This document shows, one piece after another, positions 1 to 11,102 of a DNA stretch of 64,000 nt. The notes beneath the pieces are model-generated. The model was not told where the DNA came from and made no database searches. It saw only the letters and a list, made by a program, of their open reading frames with translations. The position numbers and the translations under genes were made by a program. Every line of letters starts with the position of its first letter. The stretch's first letter is position 1. Source of the DNA: Nipponacmea schrenckii (Eukaryota; Mollusca; Gastropoda; Lottiidae); assembly GCA_030562195.1 (NCBI GenBank), contig CM060200.1, positions 28,869,023 to 28,933,022 of the forward strand, in the 5' to 3' direction.

Positions 1-375
1 TTTGTTAGGATCAATTTGAATTGAACGAGAAAATGGCTCATCGGGTTTTGAAACACGGATTTCGGCACTCTGAGAAGACGTATTGTCATCTAAAGGTAAA
101 ATATCTTCTTCGATAATATGCCGCACATGTGCAATATGTTGATTTTTTTTAATGGATATAATATGGTCGCTGTCATTGGGTATACAGATTTTACCAGCAA
201 TGACCTTGGTGATGTCAGGAGACGGCCACGTTGAAAGAATAGAATCACATCGAGGTTCAATAGACACATCCGAGTCATGAAGCTCTAGAAATTCACCAGG
301 GTGTAAAACATTGGTGGAACAGGCCCGTAACAGAAACGAATCTGTACGCCGAACAGTAGCTGAACGCGCTTCTGA
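1..375 (-). pseudogene. Ty3/gypsy-type pol fragment (protease to RT linker), antisense
   Basis: Read on the minus strand, the frame is open from a TGA near 378 to the left edge, with no ATG. The predicted peptide has the look of the linker between protease and reverse transcriptase in metazoan Ty3/gypsy polyproteins: a VIAGKICIPN segment, an IKKNQHIAHV segment (the usual 'hydrophobic/KKGT..A' region), and SIQIDPN just before where RT would start off the edge. It is head-to-head with the RNase H/integrase piece that follows on the plus strand, so the element is rearranged. Family assignment rests on recognition of this pattern only. Confidence 0.5.
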
Positions 376-802
376 TCATCTTATAATTACTCATGATGGA
401 GCCGTTGTGAATGCAGGGATCGGTTCTGTTCTATATATCAGGCGTGGTGATCGCATGCTTTTAGGTGGATTCTTTTCCACTAAATTAAAATCACACCAAC
501 AGAAATGGCTCCCCTGCGAAGTCGAAGCCTTGGCCATACACGCTGCCGTTAATCACTGGAGTCCCTATATCCTCGATTCTATTCACCAAACTCAAATATT
601 AACTGACTCTAGACCTTGTATACAAGCCCATGCAAAATTGATTCGAGGTGAGTTTTCGTCTAGTGCCCGAGTGTCCTCGTTTTTATCGTCGTTAAGCCGA
701 TATAAGGTATCTCTTCAACATATTTCCGGTCAGCTTAATATACCCAGTGACTATTTATCTCGAAATCCCATGGAATGTAGCGATGCCAGCTGTCAAATCT
801 GA
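311..802 (+). pseudogene. retrotransposon RNase H domain fragment (Ty3/gypsy-type)
   Basis: This 163-codon open frame encodes an RNase H domain of LTR-retrotransposon type, which degrades the RNA strand of the RNA/DNA hybrid. Expected acidic residues are visible: D in THDGAV, E in CEVEAL, D in LTDSRP, and D in the terminal PSDYLSR motif common in Ty3/gypsy RNase H. The first 20 or so codons overlap the antisense pol piece and probably do not belong to the domain. The reverse transcriptase expected upstream is missing. The frame ends at a TGA, and the downstream integrase lies in other frames, so this is a remnant. Confidence 0.72.
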
Positions 803-982
803 ACATTTATAGAAGACACCTATAATGCTCCTGTTTTGTCTGTTTCTGTAACTGATGTTTTGAATGGCAAAGCGTCTATGCCCTTCCTCAGCTTTGCTTC
901 ATGGAAGAAGTCACAATAAGAATGTCAACATCTTCATAGAGTATTCTCCCATCTCTCTCAAGGAACCCGTCCGTCTAAGAAA

Positions 983-1985
983 GTGACCATTGCTAAAGAT
1001 GTCAAGCTATATTTGCAATCTGCTTCTATCGGTCGTGATGGTGTCATTGTTGTACCACAGAAAGTAGTTTTTAGCGCTACTAGAAACCTCATAATCTTTC
1101 CTCGCCATGTATTACCCGGACTACTGACTGCTTTACATTTACGATTTGACCATCCATCAAAGTCTCAAATAGTAAAACTATTTAAAAGACATTTTTTCGC
1201 TTTAGATTCTGACAAAGAAATAACACCCACGACAGCTGGTTGTATGCTTCTCGTTACAGAAGGTTGTAAATGAACTTATTTTACAACTGTGACAAATGCA
1301 ACTACTCTCGGTACTCATTTTGCGTGTGATATATTGTGTCGAAGTCGTCAGAAGATATTTGATCTTAGAACTGGAAATGCTAGTGTTCGTGTTGACGGTG
1401 CACCGGGCTTTCAGTCCATCGTAAGTAGTCCCTTACTCCTACAGAATAAGCTTCGTTTAGAAGTTGGTCGTTTTAAAAATAATAACAAGAATCCAGTAGC
1501 GGAAAAGGCCATTCAAGAACTAGAAACTGAGTTGCGCAAAGCTTTTCCTGACGGTTGCTCTGTTACTTTTAGTCAATTAGCTACTGTTGTCGCCACATTA
1601 AATGGCCGTATTCGCAATCGTGGATTTTCTGCTCACGAAATCCTTTTTCAGCGTGATTTGATAACAGGAGAACAACTGAATTTTTACTGACAGTGCATTG
1701 GCCGATGCTCAATGCAACCTACGCAAGCTGAATCACGTGCCTAGTGCTAAATCTTAATGTCCAGATAAACGCATCCCTCCCGCATTACGAGTGTCACCTG
1801 GCGATCTTGTGTTCCTTAAATCTGACGGTAATAAACATACTGCGCGAGATATATATATAGTAGTGACTTGTGATCAAGATGATAGAGATTTTATTACTGT
1901 CCGTGAACTACATGGCTCCCAGTTCCGTACAAAACTATATGATGTGAAACTCACCGAGCTCTTACCCTGTATATTATTTTCATAG
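983..1985 (+). pseudogene. retrotransposon integrase, broken in three frames
   Basis: Three short open frames (983-1273, 1289-1690, 1791-1985) together resemble one retroelement integrase. The first holds the N-terminal zinc-finger region (LHLRFDHPSKSQ, the two histidines), but its cysteine pair is not recoverable in frame. The second holds the catalytic core: D in FACDIL, D in VRVDGAPGF and E in PVAEKAIQEL, so the DDE triad is present although about 60 residues between the first D and the second seem deleted. The third resembles the C-terminal DNA-binding domain (SPGDLVFLK). Frameshifts and stops make it non-functional. Confidence 0.7.
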
Positions 1986-2011
1986 TTCAATTATACTTTG
2001 TATTACAGTGT

Positions 2012-2415
2012 AGGGCTGTAAAAGGAGGTATTGCGCCCATTATTTCTTGTTTTCTCCAGGAAGAGAATCTTAACTTTTTATTTTATAATTAGATAGCCAG
2101 GAGGTTAAGTAGAAGGTATTGCGCCACTATGTTATTATTTGCATTTTGTCTGAAATGTCTGTCCATATGTATTATACTTTTGTCTTGTATAGCTGTCCAT
2201 ATATATGGGACCTCATTCCTGAGTTACATCCGGTTTATGTTTATGTTGTTTTTACACTCAGCAAAGTTATCCTTAATTCTTTAACGTCCAAAGAACTGTC
2301 GCTTCACGAAAGTCGTGCTTACCTTTGACTTTTGAATGTATCAAATAAAAGTGGCAAAGTTTCCTCAGTCGGTGAGGTGATTGAGCTTAACTTTACTGGT
2401 TGTATACAAGAAATA
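2012..2415 (+). repeat. possible polypurine tract and 3' LTR region
   Basis: About 30 bp after the integrase C-terminus is a purine run (aaaaggaggt, about 2019-2028), where a polypurine tract would sit. The following 380 bp contain an AATAAA at about 2343 and end near TATACA at about 2408. Position and order fit a decayed 3' LTR of the same element. No second LTR copy is in the window to confirm it. The 69-codon frame at 2119-2328 lies inside and is not a convincing gene. Confidence 0.3.
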
Positions 2416-2575
2416 AAGTATTAAGAGGAAATATTATATAAAATGATTATAAAGTTTGACCTTGTGTGGAATTTCCATTTTGTAGACAAATTAAAAATAG
2501 CTTAAAAGTCCAAAATGGAAATGAATAGTGGAAAGCGTTACTTTAATAATTAGATCTTATCAATACTAATAATAA

Positions 2576-3905
2576 CTAGAACTGTGAACAGCTCCGAGCG
2601 TGGCAACTATGCGTTATCCCATGGATTTCGAACATTTTGAAACTTCTAACCTGCTAGCTTTCAATTCCGGTACTTTTCAGCCTCCAATTGTGGAACAAGC
2701 GTAACAATATTGTTAGATCTATAGACAGCTGATGTCAAGGCCATTCTATATGGAAAATTTCAAGGTCATTGAAGGTGAAGGTCACAATATTTAGAATTTC
2801 AAATTTTTTAAAAATTCAAACGGGCATAAATAATAAATGACGGACTAATTAAATTTTAAAGAAAATTTGCCATTCTCGGAAAAATGGCGCATGCGCAACT
2901 AGCAATTGGAATTTTTTTCTTCTCGGGGGATACAAATTATTTTGTATAGCTAATATATACTTTTTTTGCTTAAATTCTTGAATTACACGGGATGTAGGGT
3001 CGCCTGAAATGAGATAAAAAACCGGAATTCCCCACGCCCAAACCGGAAGTGATCAAAAAATTTTGATGATATATTTTTAATTGTGTTGCGTATTTATCTA
3101 TATCCTGTAAATTTCAGATCGATCCGAACATTAGAGCCCGAAAGTGTAATATAACCGTCCAAAATTGCAAAATAGTCAGATTTCGGTGGGCTATAAAACC
3201 GGAAGTTAATATTTGTCATGCAATAACAGCACATCTATAGACAGCTGAGGTCAAGGACATTCTACATCTCAAATGTCAAGGTCATTGAAGGTCAAGGTCA
3301 CGAGATATAGAGTTTTAAATTTTTGAAAAATTCGAACGGGCATAAAAAAAATTCAAATTCGAAAATCAAAATTCTGTTCCCAACATTTTTTAGATAAAGT
3401 ATCAAGGTTTTGATAGACACCAAAATCATAAAAATCGGTCAATAATTGGCGGACTTATTAAATTTTTAAGGAAATTTGCCATTTTTGAAAACTGCGCATG
3501 CGCAACATTCAATTTAATTTTTCTTCATCTCAGGGGATTAAAATCATTTAGTATAGCTTAAATATACTGTTTTTGTTTAGATTCTTGAATTACATGGGAA
3601 GCAGGGTCGCCCGACATGAGACGAAAAAACCGGAAGTCCCCACGCCCAAACCGGAAGTGATCAAAAAATTTTGATGATGTAGTTTTAATTGCGCTGTCTA
3701 TCTATCTATATCCTGTAAATTTCAGACCGATCCGACTATTAGGGCCCGAGCTAGCTTGAAATCTTATTTGCATATTATGCAATTAGCCACTTTCGGGTTA
3801 GCGAAAATATTATGTTAGATATTCATTTTTGATTCCAGCCCATATAAAAACCATTGGTGAAAACAAAAATAGTCTATCTTTTTCCGTTTGGGCTAGCGAG
3901 CTTCC

Positions 3906-3962
<57 letters not shown>

Positions 3963-4005
3963 ATCCGAACGAAAACAAAGCGTGACAAATTTTATTTGCC
4001 ACGCA
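2576..4005 (+). mobile_element. dimeric poly(A)-tailed repeat, internally deleted copy
   Basis: This non-coding element recurs at 20.6-26.0 kb. It starts ctagaactgtgaacagctcc and ends with a 54-base A run (3907-3960) followed by a tail, taatccgaacg plus a hairpin (3961-4005). The body is two diverged units of about 600 bp, each with the order: AGGTCAAGG..ATTC, a GCGCATGCGC motif, and CCGGAAGT motifs. Compared with the full-length copies this one lacks about 1.1 kb after the first 125 bp. It has no coding capacity, so it must depend on another element's machinery. Confidence 0.75.
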
Positions 4006-4610
4006 ATAATAATAATTTATTTGTATAGCGCCTATAATCCAGCAATTGCTGCTCTAGGGCGCTGTTTTACAATATGGCATAACACGTAACAACACAAACG
4101 ACAATTAATATTTGGAACCTATGGACATTATAAAACATTAAGATCAACAACATATAATTAGTAGTAATACTGTTTAAATAATTCAGTTTTAAGTTGTATT
4201 TTAAAAGATGGCAAAGTGTCGACATTCCTGAGATTGGAAGGTAAATTATTCCATAGATATGGAGCCGAATATGAAAAGGCGCATTTACTGGCCTTTGAGT
4301 TTGGCTCTATTTTTTCAAGAAAGTTAGATTGCCGGGAAGCGTAAATTGCGTTCCGGTCGATAAGGCTTAACAAGGTCTTTCAAATACTGAGGAGTATTGT
4401 CTACGTTCAAGCTTGAGTATGCCATTGTTAAAACTTTGAATTCAATTCTTTTGCTTATGGAGAGCCAGTGTTGATTTTTCAAGACAGGAGTAATGTGCTC
4501 GTGCAGTTTAGTTCTTGAAACTATTATGGCTGTTTTGTTCTGAATTTTTTTAAGTTTGTTTATTTTAATCAGCTTGATACCATTTTCAGCATTTTAACCG
4601 ATGTGCGTAT
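4006..4610 (-). pseudogene. LINE ORF2 C-terminal fragment (5'-truncated)
   Basis: Reading the minus strand from about 4605 down to 4158 gives, across at least one frameshift, the conserved C-terminal signature of animal non-LTR reverse transcriptases: HITPVLKNQHWLSISKRIEF, then TPQYLKDLVKPYRPERNL, then SYSAPYLWNNLPSNLR. Only the last 71 codons (4158-4373) remain as a single open frame. The N-terminal endonuclease and RT core are absent, as expected for a 5'-truncated insertion. The left flank (4006-4150) is A/T-rich 3' UTR. Confidence 0.75.
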
Positions 4611-5080
4611 GTGGCCATAATGTACCTGATATGGAATGAACCATACAATCCTTAGAAGTTTTCAGTCATTATCATTATTTTCTGACCATAGAGTCTTCAA
4701 TATCATTTTTTTTCGTTTTGAAACTTCGAATGAATACGTTTATCTACTAGCACCGAATTTATATCATATTTAAGTGTATATACATGATATTCGCGTGGGT
4801 AAGAAAAGTTTGGGTGACTCTAGTGATTTATTTATCAGAAAAGATTGGCAGTTTCTAAATCGAAAAACTCTTGAAAAGGTTTTCATTGCACGATTGATGC
4901 CCCATAACATGACAAATATTTTTTCAGATCGGCTCCAGTAAGAGGTGTGCATACGATTAATTTAGTTCGACTTTATCTTAACTTTGTTAAAGTTAGACTT
5001 TAGCCAAAAGTCAACTTTAGTCAAGATCAGAGCGCAGCATATAAGACCTCCTCAGTGTTGTGGATGTCACTCCATAACTC
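4611..5080. other. no recognisable feature
   Basis: AT-rich sequence without a supportable gene. The 60-codon minus-strand frame at 4770-4952 lacks recognisable motifs and splice context. Confidence 0.5.
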
Positions 5081-6160
5081 CAAAAGCAAAATGTTCTCAA
5101 TTTTCGTAGAAGTCATTGTGCAAATATACGATATAGTCGTCCTCGTAAGGCAAATTGGCATAAATTTTATAATTTAATTTAATAAAAATAAAACTTGGCG
5201 TGAGCATTAGAATTGATAAGACAGTGGTCAAGTTCGATTTTTGTGATTTTTCGATGAACGGTTTTTGAGTTATTGCCCCAGACTTTATATTTTTTGTAGA
5301 CACAATATAAGGTACAGTTTTCAATGGATTTTTTTTATGAAACTTGGTGTGGGCATTGCAATTGATAAGACAACCGTCAAGTTCGAAAATGACAATTTAG
5401 CCCATGACTTAGTAAATCAGGTCAAAATTTGATTTTGGGTGCATTAAAAGCTACAATTTTCAATTTATTTTGATGAAACTTGGTGTGAGCATTTAAATGA
5501 TTAAGCGATGGTCAAGTTCGAATTTGACGATTTTTTTGAACGGTTTGCAAGTTATTGCCCTTGATCTAGTAAAATCACGTCAAAATTTTATTGTGGGTGC
5601 CATAAAAGCTACAATTTTCAATGGATTTTTTTTTTTATGAAACTTGAGGTGGGCATTGCTATTGATAAGACAGCCGTCAAGTTCGGAAATGACAATTTTG
5701 CCCATGACTTGGTAAATCAGGTCAAAATGTGATTGTTGGTGCATTAAAAGCTACAATTTTCAATGGATTTTGAAGAAACTTAGTGTGAACATTTGAATTG
5801 ATAAGACTGCGGTTAAGTTCGAATTTGACGATTTTCTTAATGAAAGGTTTGCGAGTTATTGCCCTTGACTGAATAAAATCGAGTCAAAATTTTATTGTTG
5901 GTGTTATAAAAGCTACAATTTTCAATGGATTTCTATGTGATCATATGAATTGATAAGACGGCAGTCAAGTTCGAATGTGACAATTTTTCGATGAAAGGTT
6001 TTTGAGTTATTGCCCTTGACTTAGTCAAAATTTTATTGTGGGTGCTATGGAAGCTGCAATTTTCAATGGATTTTGATGAAACTTAGTGTGAGCATTGGAA
6101 TTGATAAGTTGGTGGTCAAGTTCAAATTTGACAACTTAGATGAAGGATTTGTTTGTATAT
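5081..6160. repeat. degenerate tandem array, about 7 units of 135-165 bp
   Basis: A motif of the type gaaacttggtgtgagcatt followed by gaattgataagac recurs at about 5189, 5338, 5476, 5639, 5775, 5930 and 6078. Each is followed by a diverged 'caagttcgaa..tttgacgattttt' block and 'gagttattgccctt'. Unit length varies from about 136 to 163 bp, and identity is moderate, so this is an old array. A related but distinct array lies at 29930-30830. Confidence 0.8.
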
Positions 6161-9100
6161 ATAGATGCTATTAATCAAAGGAAAAAGTGATTTAACAATG
6201 CTGAGGTGTGGGCGTACGTTACCTTGCCTGTCAAACTATCTTTAAATATTCCAGTGTTTTAGACTCCGACTACTCTCCCATCTCAGTATCTTATTTTATT
6301 AGTATATGTCCGGTATTGAGAGCTATGGAGGGTATTTATGTATAAATATTTATAAATAAACATTTTTCAGTACAACACAGTTATTTCTCTCAGTCAAAAC
6401 CATTGTTTGTGAAAGTTAGAACCTCTACCATTTTACATGAATAAACGCGGTACAAAAGAGTCTGATGAGCCTGAATGAATAACAAGCGGTCGCCCAAAGG
6501 ACTACATTACCATGCCTTACGCAGACATAAGAAAAATAATCTTGTCAAGTTACTTGTAATCAAATTTTCATGACTCCTCATAATATCTTAAATGATTCAG
6601 GTCAACAAATGAATTATCGCGAGAATCGAACAAACATACAATGTATAAGTTTCATTAATACGAGATCAAAGCTGTGGTATTTAACAATTCATGAGCAAAA
6701 TACTTCATACTGCAGTCAGTTAACGACAGTCATGCTAAGTTCCCACGGTTGTAAAATCCAATAGAACGCCACAATTGATAAAATGCATTTTAAGTTTTGT
6801 TGCGAGTCGTACTTTCAGATAGTCAATAAGCTCGTATGCGATTTGTTCACAATTTGTCTAATCTTCAAAATCAATAAAGTTTAAGCTTTGCGAAAGTGCC
6901 TTTAAGAATAGTTTTCAAAATTAACTTTTATTACCCATTCACAAAGCCTTTAATCCGACCATTAACTTTTCTATGCGAAATTTTATAATCAAAAGGCACA
7001 TTTATCCAGCCGTTTATCATGCCTATTATGAACAAAACAACAGTCTTTGACATGATGTGAGTGGAATCAAGTCTACGAGTCAGGCCAATACGTGTATTGA
7101 TTTTAGAATCTAAATGTCGTTATATTACTAGTAATGCGTTTGTAGGAAAACTTGGGTGATCAGATGGTAAAACCAACTAATTACACGTTGCTTAGATAAT
7201 GGAATGTAGAGTTTTACCTTGAATGACTGTTTACAGGTAGGCTCAATTTCTTTCTTCGTATTGTATAATTGACTGCTTATGCTTCTTTTTGTAGATATCG
7301 CGCAACATCTACATTTCCGATATTGATTAAGTATTACTTTCAAAACAACCTAATGAAATTTATTTTGATAAAAGCAATATTTCGGATGTCCAAGGGCCAG
7401 TGACTCATGTTGTTAAGTTATGGAAGGATATTTGGTATATATTCAAGATAGTGTTTCTTATATATTGGATTTGTTTACATCGCGTTCTGCTTTGAGGGCA
7501 CTAGAGTTACACTAGTTACTTGCAATGAATTCTTTCGCATATTTTTCCAAAATCTGTTTGCTCTGTCCGCGAGTAGATTGAAACATGTGTGGTGTATGGT
7601 ACCTTGATTCTTCAGCACGATTTCGTCAGTTGTAAGGTTTCGATTTATGATAATATTGTAGATTTATGTTTTGTAAGCATTCATACTTCAAGTTGTGTAA
7701 AGGCAGCTGTTCATGGTGCTAATTTTAGAAGAAATACTAAGGCTACATACATGCCAATTGTTGACTGTCCTAGAGCTGACATAGTATCGATTTTTGGATT
7801 CAAATTAGATTCTTGCATGCAAGTACCTCTTAGAAGATGTTCCATGAATGATTTTCTTATAGTTAAAATTTCTATTGTTGAAAAATTCCTGTACATTGAC
7901 TTGATTTATATACACCTGTAACTAAATGTGTGGCCATATTTAAAAGTATGCTTCGTTATGTTGTTTTTTGAGGATCAAGCTGCATTCGAAATTTTAAACC
8001 ATGCATGTTCCTGCTTGTTAGCCTGGGTGGTCAAAGGGCGTGATATTGAAAACATTCACAGGTGATAATTGGCGCACTTCCAAAATCCCATGTATTCTGG
8101 CATATTATAGGTCAGTGCAGTAAGTTGTCTTAGCAGATTTTTTACAATTTGCTTCGCACAGGCCGTCTTCAATAGTCCAATCTGGAAAGGAAACATAAAA
8201 CTCTATTTTCATTAAATTAAATCCATTTAACCACTGTACCACAGTATTTATTAAATTATGTGGTAGAATAGTTTGGTTCTAATAAAACTCAACAAGCTGA
8301 CGCCTACGTAGTCTAATAATTGCTTATTTATGAAGGTATGATATTAAAGGTATCAGTTTTGATAGATGATCATTCTTATGTCCATTTCGTGTAATGTAAA
8401 TACAACTAGTGGAGCAAATAAATTTAATTTTTATGGTTTTGAAAAGAGTTATAGCACTTGGAATTTTTAAAAAACGTGTTCATTAACTTTTAAAATCAAT
8501 TATACCTTTAAACAGCCTGTAATACGATTGTATGTTTATATATTTAAGAAGCATTAACTTTTGTTAAGGTCTGGGAAGGTGCTCGGGTTTTTTGATGTTA
8601 TACATTTCAGCATACATATCTTGAACAATAAGCTTGGGTTAACATATCGCGCGAGTCTACAGACAAAAGAAGGTGCCGTAAATTTCACATCAAGTGACGT
8701 TACTGTGCTAAACAACATAAAAGCTTTATTTTGAAAGTAGGTCAATATGAAAATTTTTATACAACACCGTTGTAAGAACACAGAAAAATGTCAAAAATGT
8801 TCTGTATATTATCATGGAATAATCTCTGATAAGATGATAAAAATGTTTAATTAATTAATTAATTTATTACAACGTATGAAAGTGGAAATAAGGTAGTAAA
8901 ATTTGTCACCCTCTTGATAATCCTTCCTTAAAAAGATAAGACTACTATTCGAGGGGTTATTATATAAATAATTTGTTCACGTTGGATAATTATGTATCCT
9001 CAATTATTAGATTCATACAGAATTCAGCTTTGTTAACTTTCCACAAGATAAAACAGCATTTGTGCATGTCATATTCTACAACTTTGCTTATGCCACTTAA

Positions 9101-9360
9101 TAGCCATTCATACTACAAATATATTGAGAAGAAAAAAACACCATGTGTCTACAGTTTAAAGCAAAAATTACATAGGGCTACTTTGATTCCTTAATTGTAA
9201 CTTGAAAAATAAGCAAGAAATGGTATACAGCCATGAGTCTTGCAATTTAATATAGGCTATATTTTGCTGATATTCGTCTAAATTTTAGACAACAATCTTT
9301 TTTTGTACATATATATTGCCCAGACACAATTTGAAATAAATGGATATAAAATCTAGCTAT
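6161..9360. other. intergenic, no confident gene
   Basis: AT-rich DNA. Short open frames at 6570-6764, 7128-7343, 7589-7921, 8554-8781 and 8973-9194 show no domain, signal peptide or splice context that I can support. A weak possible terminal exon on the minus strand (about 8060-8181) is discussed under findings. Confidence 0.5.
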
Positions 9361-9361
9361 A

Positions 9362-9425
9362 AGAAGCAAGACCGTAATACGGAAGCCCTGTAGGGACTTC
9401 ATTGTTATTAATTATTAGTTGTTAC
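9362..9425 (-). repeat. hairpin 3'-tail motif
   Basis: On the minus strand the sequence reads aataacaat followed by a stem (gaagtccct / agggcttc, at about 9381-9400). This matches in style the 'AANAA..ACAAT plus hairpin' tails that end the poly(A)-linked elements at 3961, 18623 and 26001. It probably marks the end of another short element. Confidence 0.4.
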
Positions 9426-9589
9426 TTATTACTTATTTTTTATTATTTATTGTTTGACAGCAATTTCAAAACGGAAAACTGCATAATTAATAGAGGGAAC
9501 ACTGCGATAACATGTCTGTTTAAATTCTTTTTTTTTTATACAATCACGTACATTCAATTGTTAGAGAATGCTGTGCCCTCTGATATTCA

Positions 9590-10690
9590 AGGGGATGGTT
9601 ACGGTGTCTCCAGAGATAAACTTATAAGACGTTACTTTATGGAAGGATTTAATAATTGTGAAATTGTTTTGTTTTGTGCAGCAGACACAATATCATAATA
9701 TGTATACGTCATTTGAAACGAGTATTACATTCGACTTGGCCTTCAGAGACGCCCATCCAAATATTCACCTCAAGAAGATGTCATTGAGGCAATAAGACAG
9801 GAGTGTGGCAATAGTGGACAATGCATAATGTACAGAAGCATGTGGAGAAGGCTTTTTAATGTCATGGGATGGTAGTTAAACGGAATTATGTAATGAAAAT
9901 TATGCGTCAAATGTTTCCCGACGCAACTGAGGATCGAAGAACTCACAAGCTAAAACGAAGAAGTTATTCTGTAATGGACCCTAACGACATATGGATGGTC
10001 ACGACAAATTAGAACCGTTCCTATTTTGTATAAATGGATGTATTGACGGGTACAGTAGAAGAATTATAGTAACAACGATCCATCTATTGTTGCTAAATAC
10101 TATCTCGATTGCTTACAACATGTGCAAACTGCCCCAAGAGTTTTAAGATCAGATTTTGGAACAGAGAACAGTAACCTGAGTTTTTTGCAGCCCTTTTTTA
10201 GGTTCTCTGCAAAAGATCAAATGTCTGGTCTTTAGAGCTTTATGAGTGGAAAAAGGACTTCTAACCAAAGAATCGAGGCATTGTGGGGAACTCTCAGAAA
10301 GACTGGTATTCATTGGTGGATCAACCTTTTTAAAATCCAGATGTTATAGAATGTCTTAGATTCTGTTTCATGGATGCCTTGCAAACTGATTAGGACCGAA
10401 TAGCAAAATAGTGGAATTCCTTGTTGAAAACCAGATAACATGTATTTTGTCCGAGAACTAACGAATGGCCAGAACTTTAAAGTTAACTTTAACTTTAAAA
10501 CTGTGATGGATACAGAAGATATTAGTTATGTATAAATCTCTATGTTAAAGAGATGCAGATGCAGTGATGCTTTTAGTCATCTAGTAAACATTATCAAACC
10601 CAATGTTCATATCCCTATTCATCCTGATGAAGCCTTAGAACTATTTGTTGATTTAGCAGATAGGTTGGAAGAATATCTGTAGAAATTTTT
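9590..10690 (+). pseudogene. decayed DDE integrase-core gene (transposon-derived)
   Basis: Several frames join into one integrase-like protein. A helix-turn-helix-like N-terminus (LIRRYFMEGFNNCEI) comes first. HMDGHDKLEPFLFCINGCI follows, giving the first catalytic D, then VLRSDFGTEN for the second D, and SNQRIEALWGTLR for the catalytic E. A C-terminal tail ends IHPDEALELFVDLADRLEEY near 10680. Stops and frameshifts occur throughout. This type of integrase core is widespread in invertebrate and fish genomes, usually annotated only as an integrase catalytic domain protein. Its transposon superfamily is not determined here. The LINE insertion site (TSD at 10754) is just downstream. Confidence 0.72.
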
Positions 10691-10753
10691 ATAAGTGTTT
10701 AATAATATATGGAACACAAAAAAAGATGTATTTAAATAAAGATATTTGAGAAA

Positions 10754-10781
10754 AATATAATAATTTACGGTGCTCAATGTC
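10754..10781. repeat. 28-bp target-site duplication, left copy
   Basis: Identical over 28 bases to 15665-15692 (aatataataatttacggtgc is its first part). The two copies bracket the LINE and its 3' passenger, which is how a target-primed reverse transcription insertion looks. Confidence 0.9.
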
Positions 10782-10978
10782 CTTTTTTAGGTTCTCTGCA
10801 AAAGATCAAATGTCTGGTCTTTAGAGCTTTATGAGTGGAAAAAGGACTTCTAACCAAAGAATCGAGGCATTGTGGGGAACTCTCAGAAAGTCTGGTATTC
10901 ATTGGTGGATCAACCTTTTTAAAATCCAGATGTTATAGACTGTCTTAGATTCTGTTTCATGGATGCCTTGCAAACTGT
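10782..10978 (+). repeat. duplicate of the integrase coding segment at 10192-10389
   Basis: The segment from ccttttttagg to gcaaactg repeats the integrase gene stretch containing NQRIEALW, with only a few substitutions (for example agactgg/agtctgg and agaatg/agactg). It lies inside the LINE's target-site duplication, adjacent to the LINE 3' end and antisense to the LINE. It is therefore best explained as a 3' transduction or template switch rather than part of the LINE family consensus. Confidence 0.85.
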
Positions 10979-11102
10979 TTAATTCACTATAATAATACAC
11001 GATATTTATATAATAAATTGAACGAGAACATAGTTAACAGCAGGTGAGCATTTATGTGATCAAAATTAGCTAATATTTACAATTATATAGATAACTTTAC
11101 TT

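Noticed and set aside
2119..2328. 69-codon frame after the integrase
   Set aside because: It lies in the probable LTR region with no retroelement protein motif.
7589..7921. 110-codon open frame, plus strand
   Set aside because: No domain, no splice context, and an overlapping minus-strand frame of similar quality; composition follows the local AT bias.
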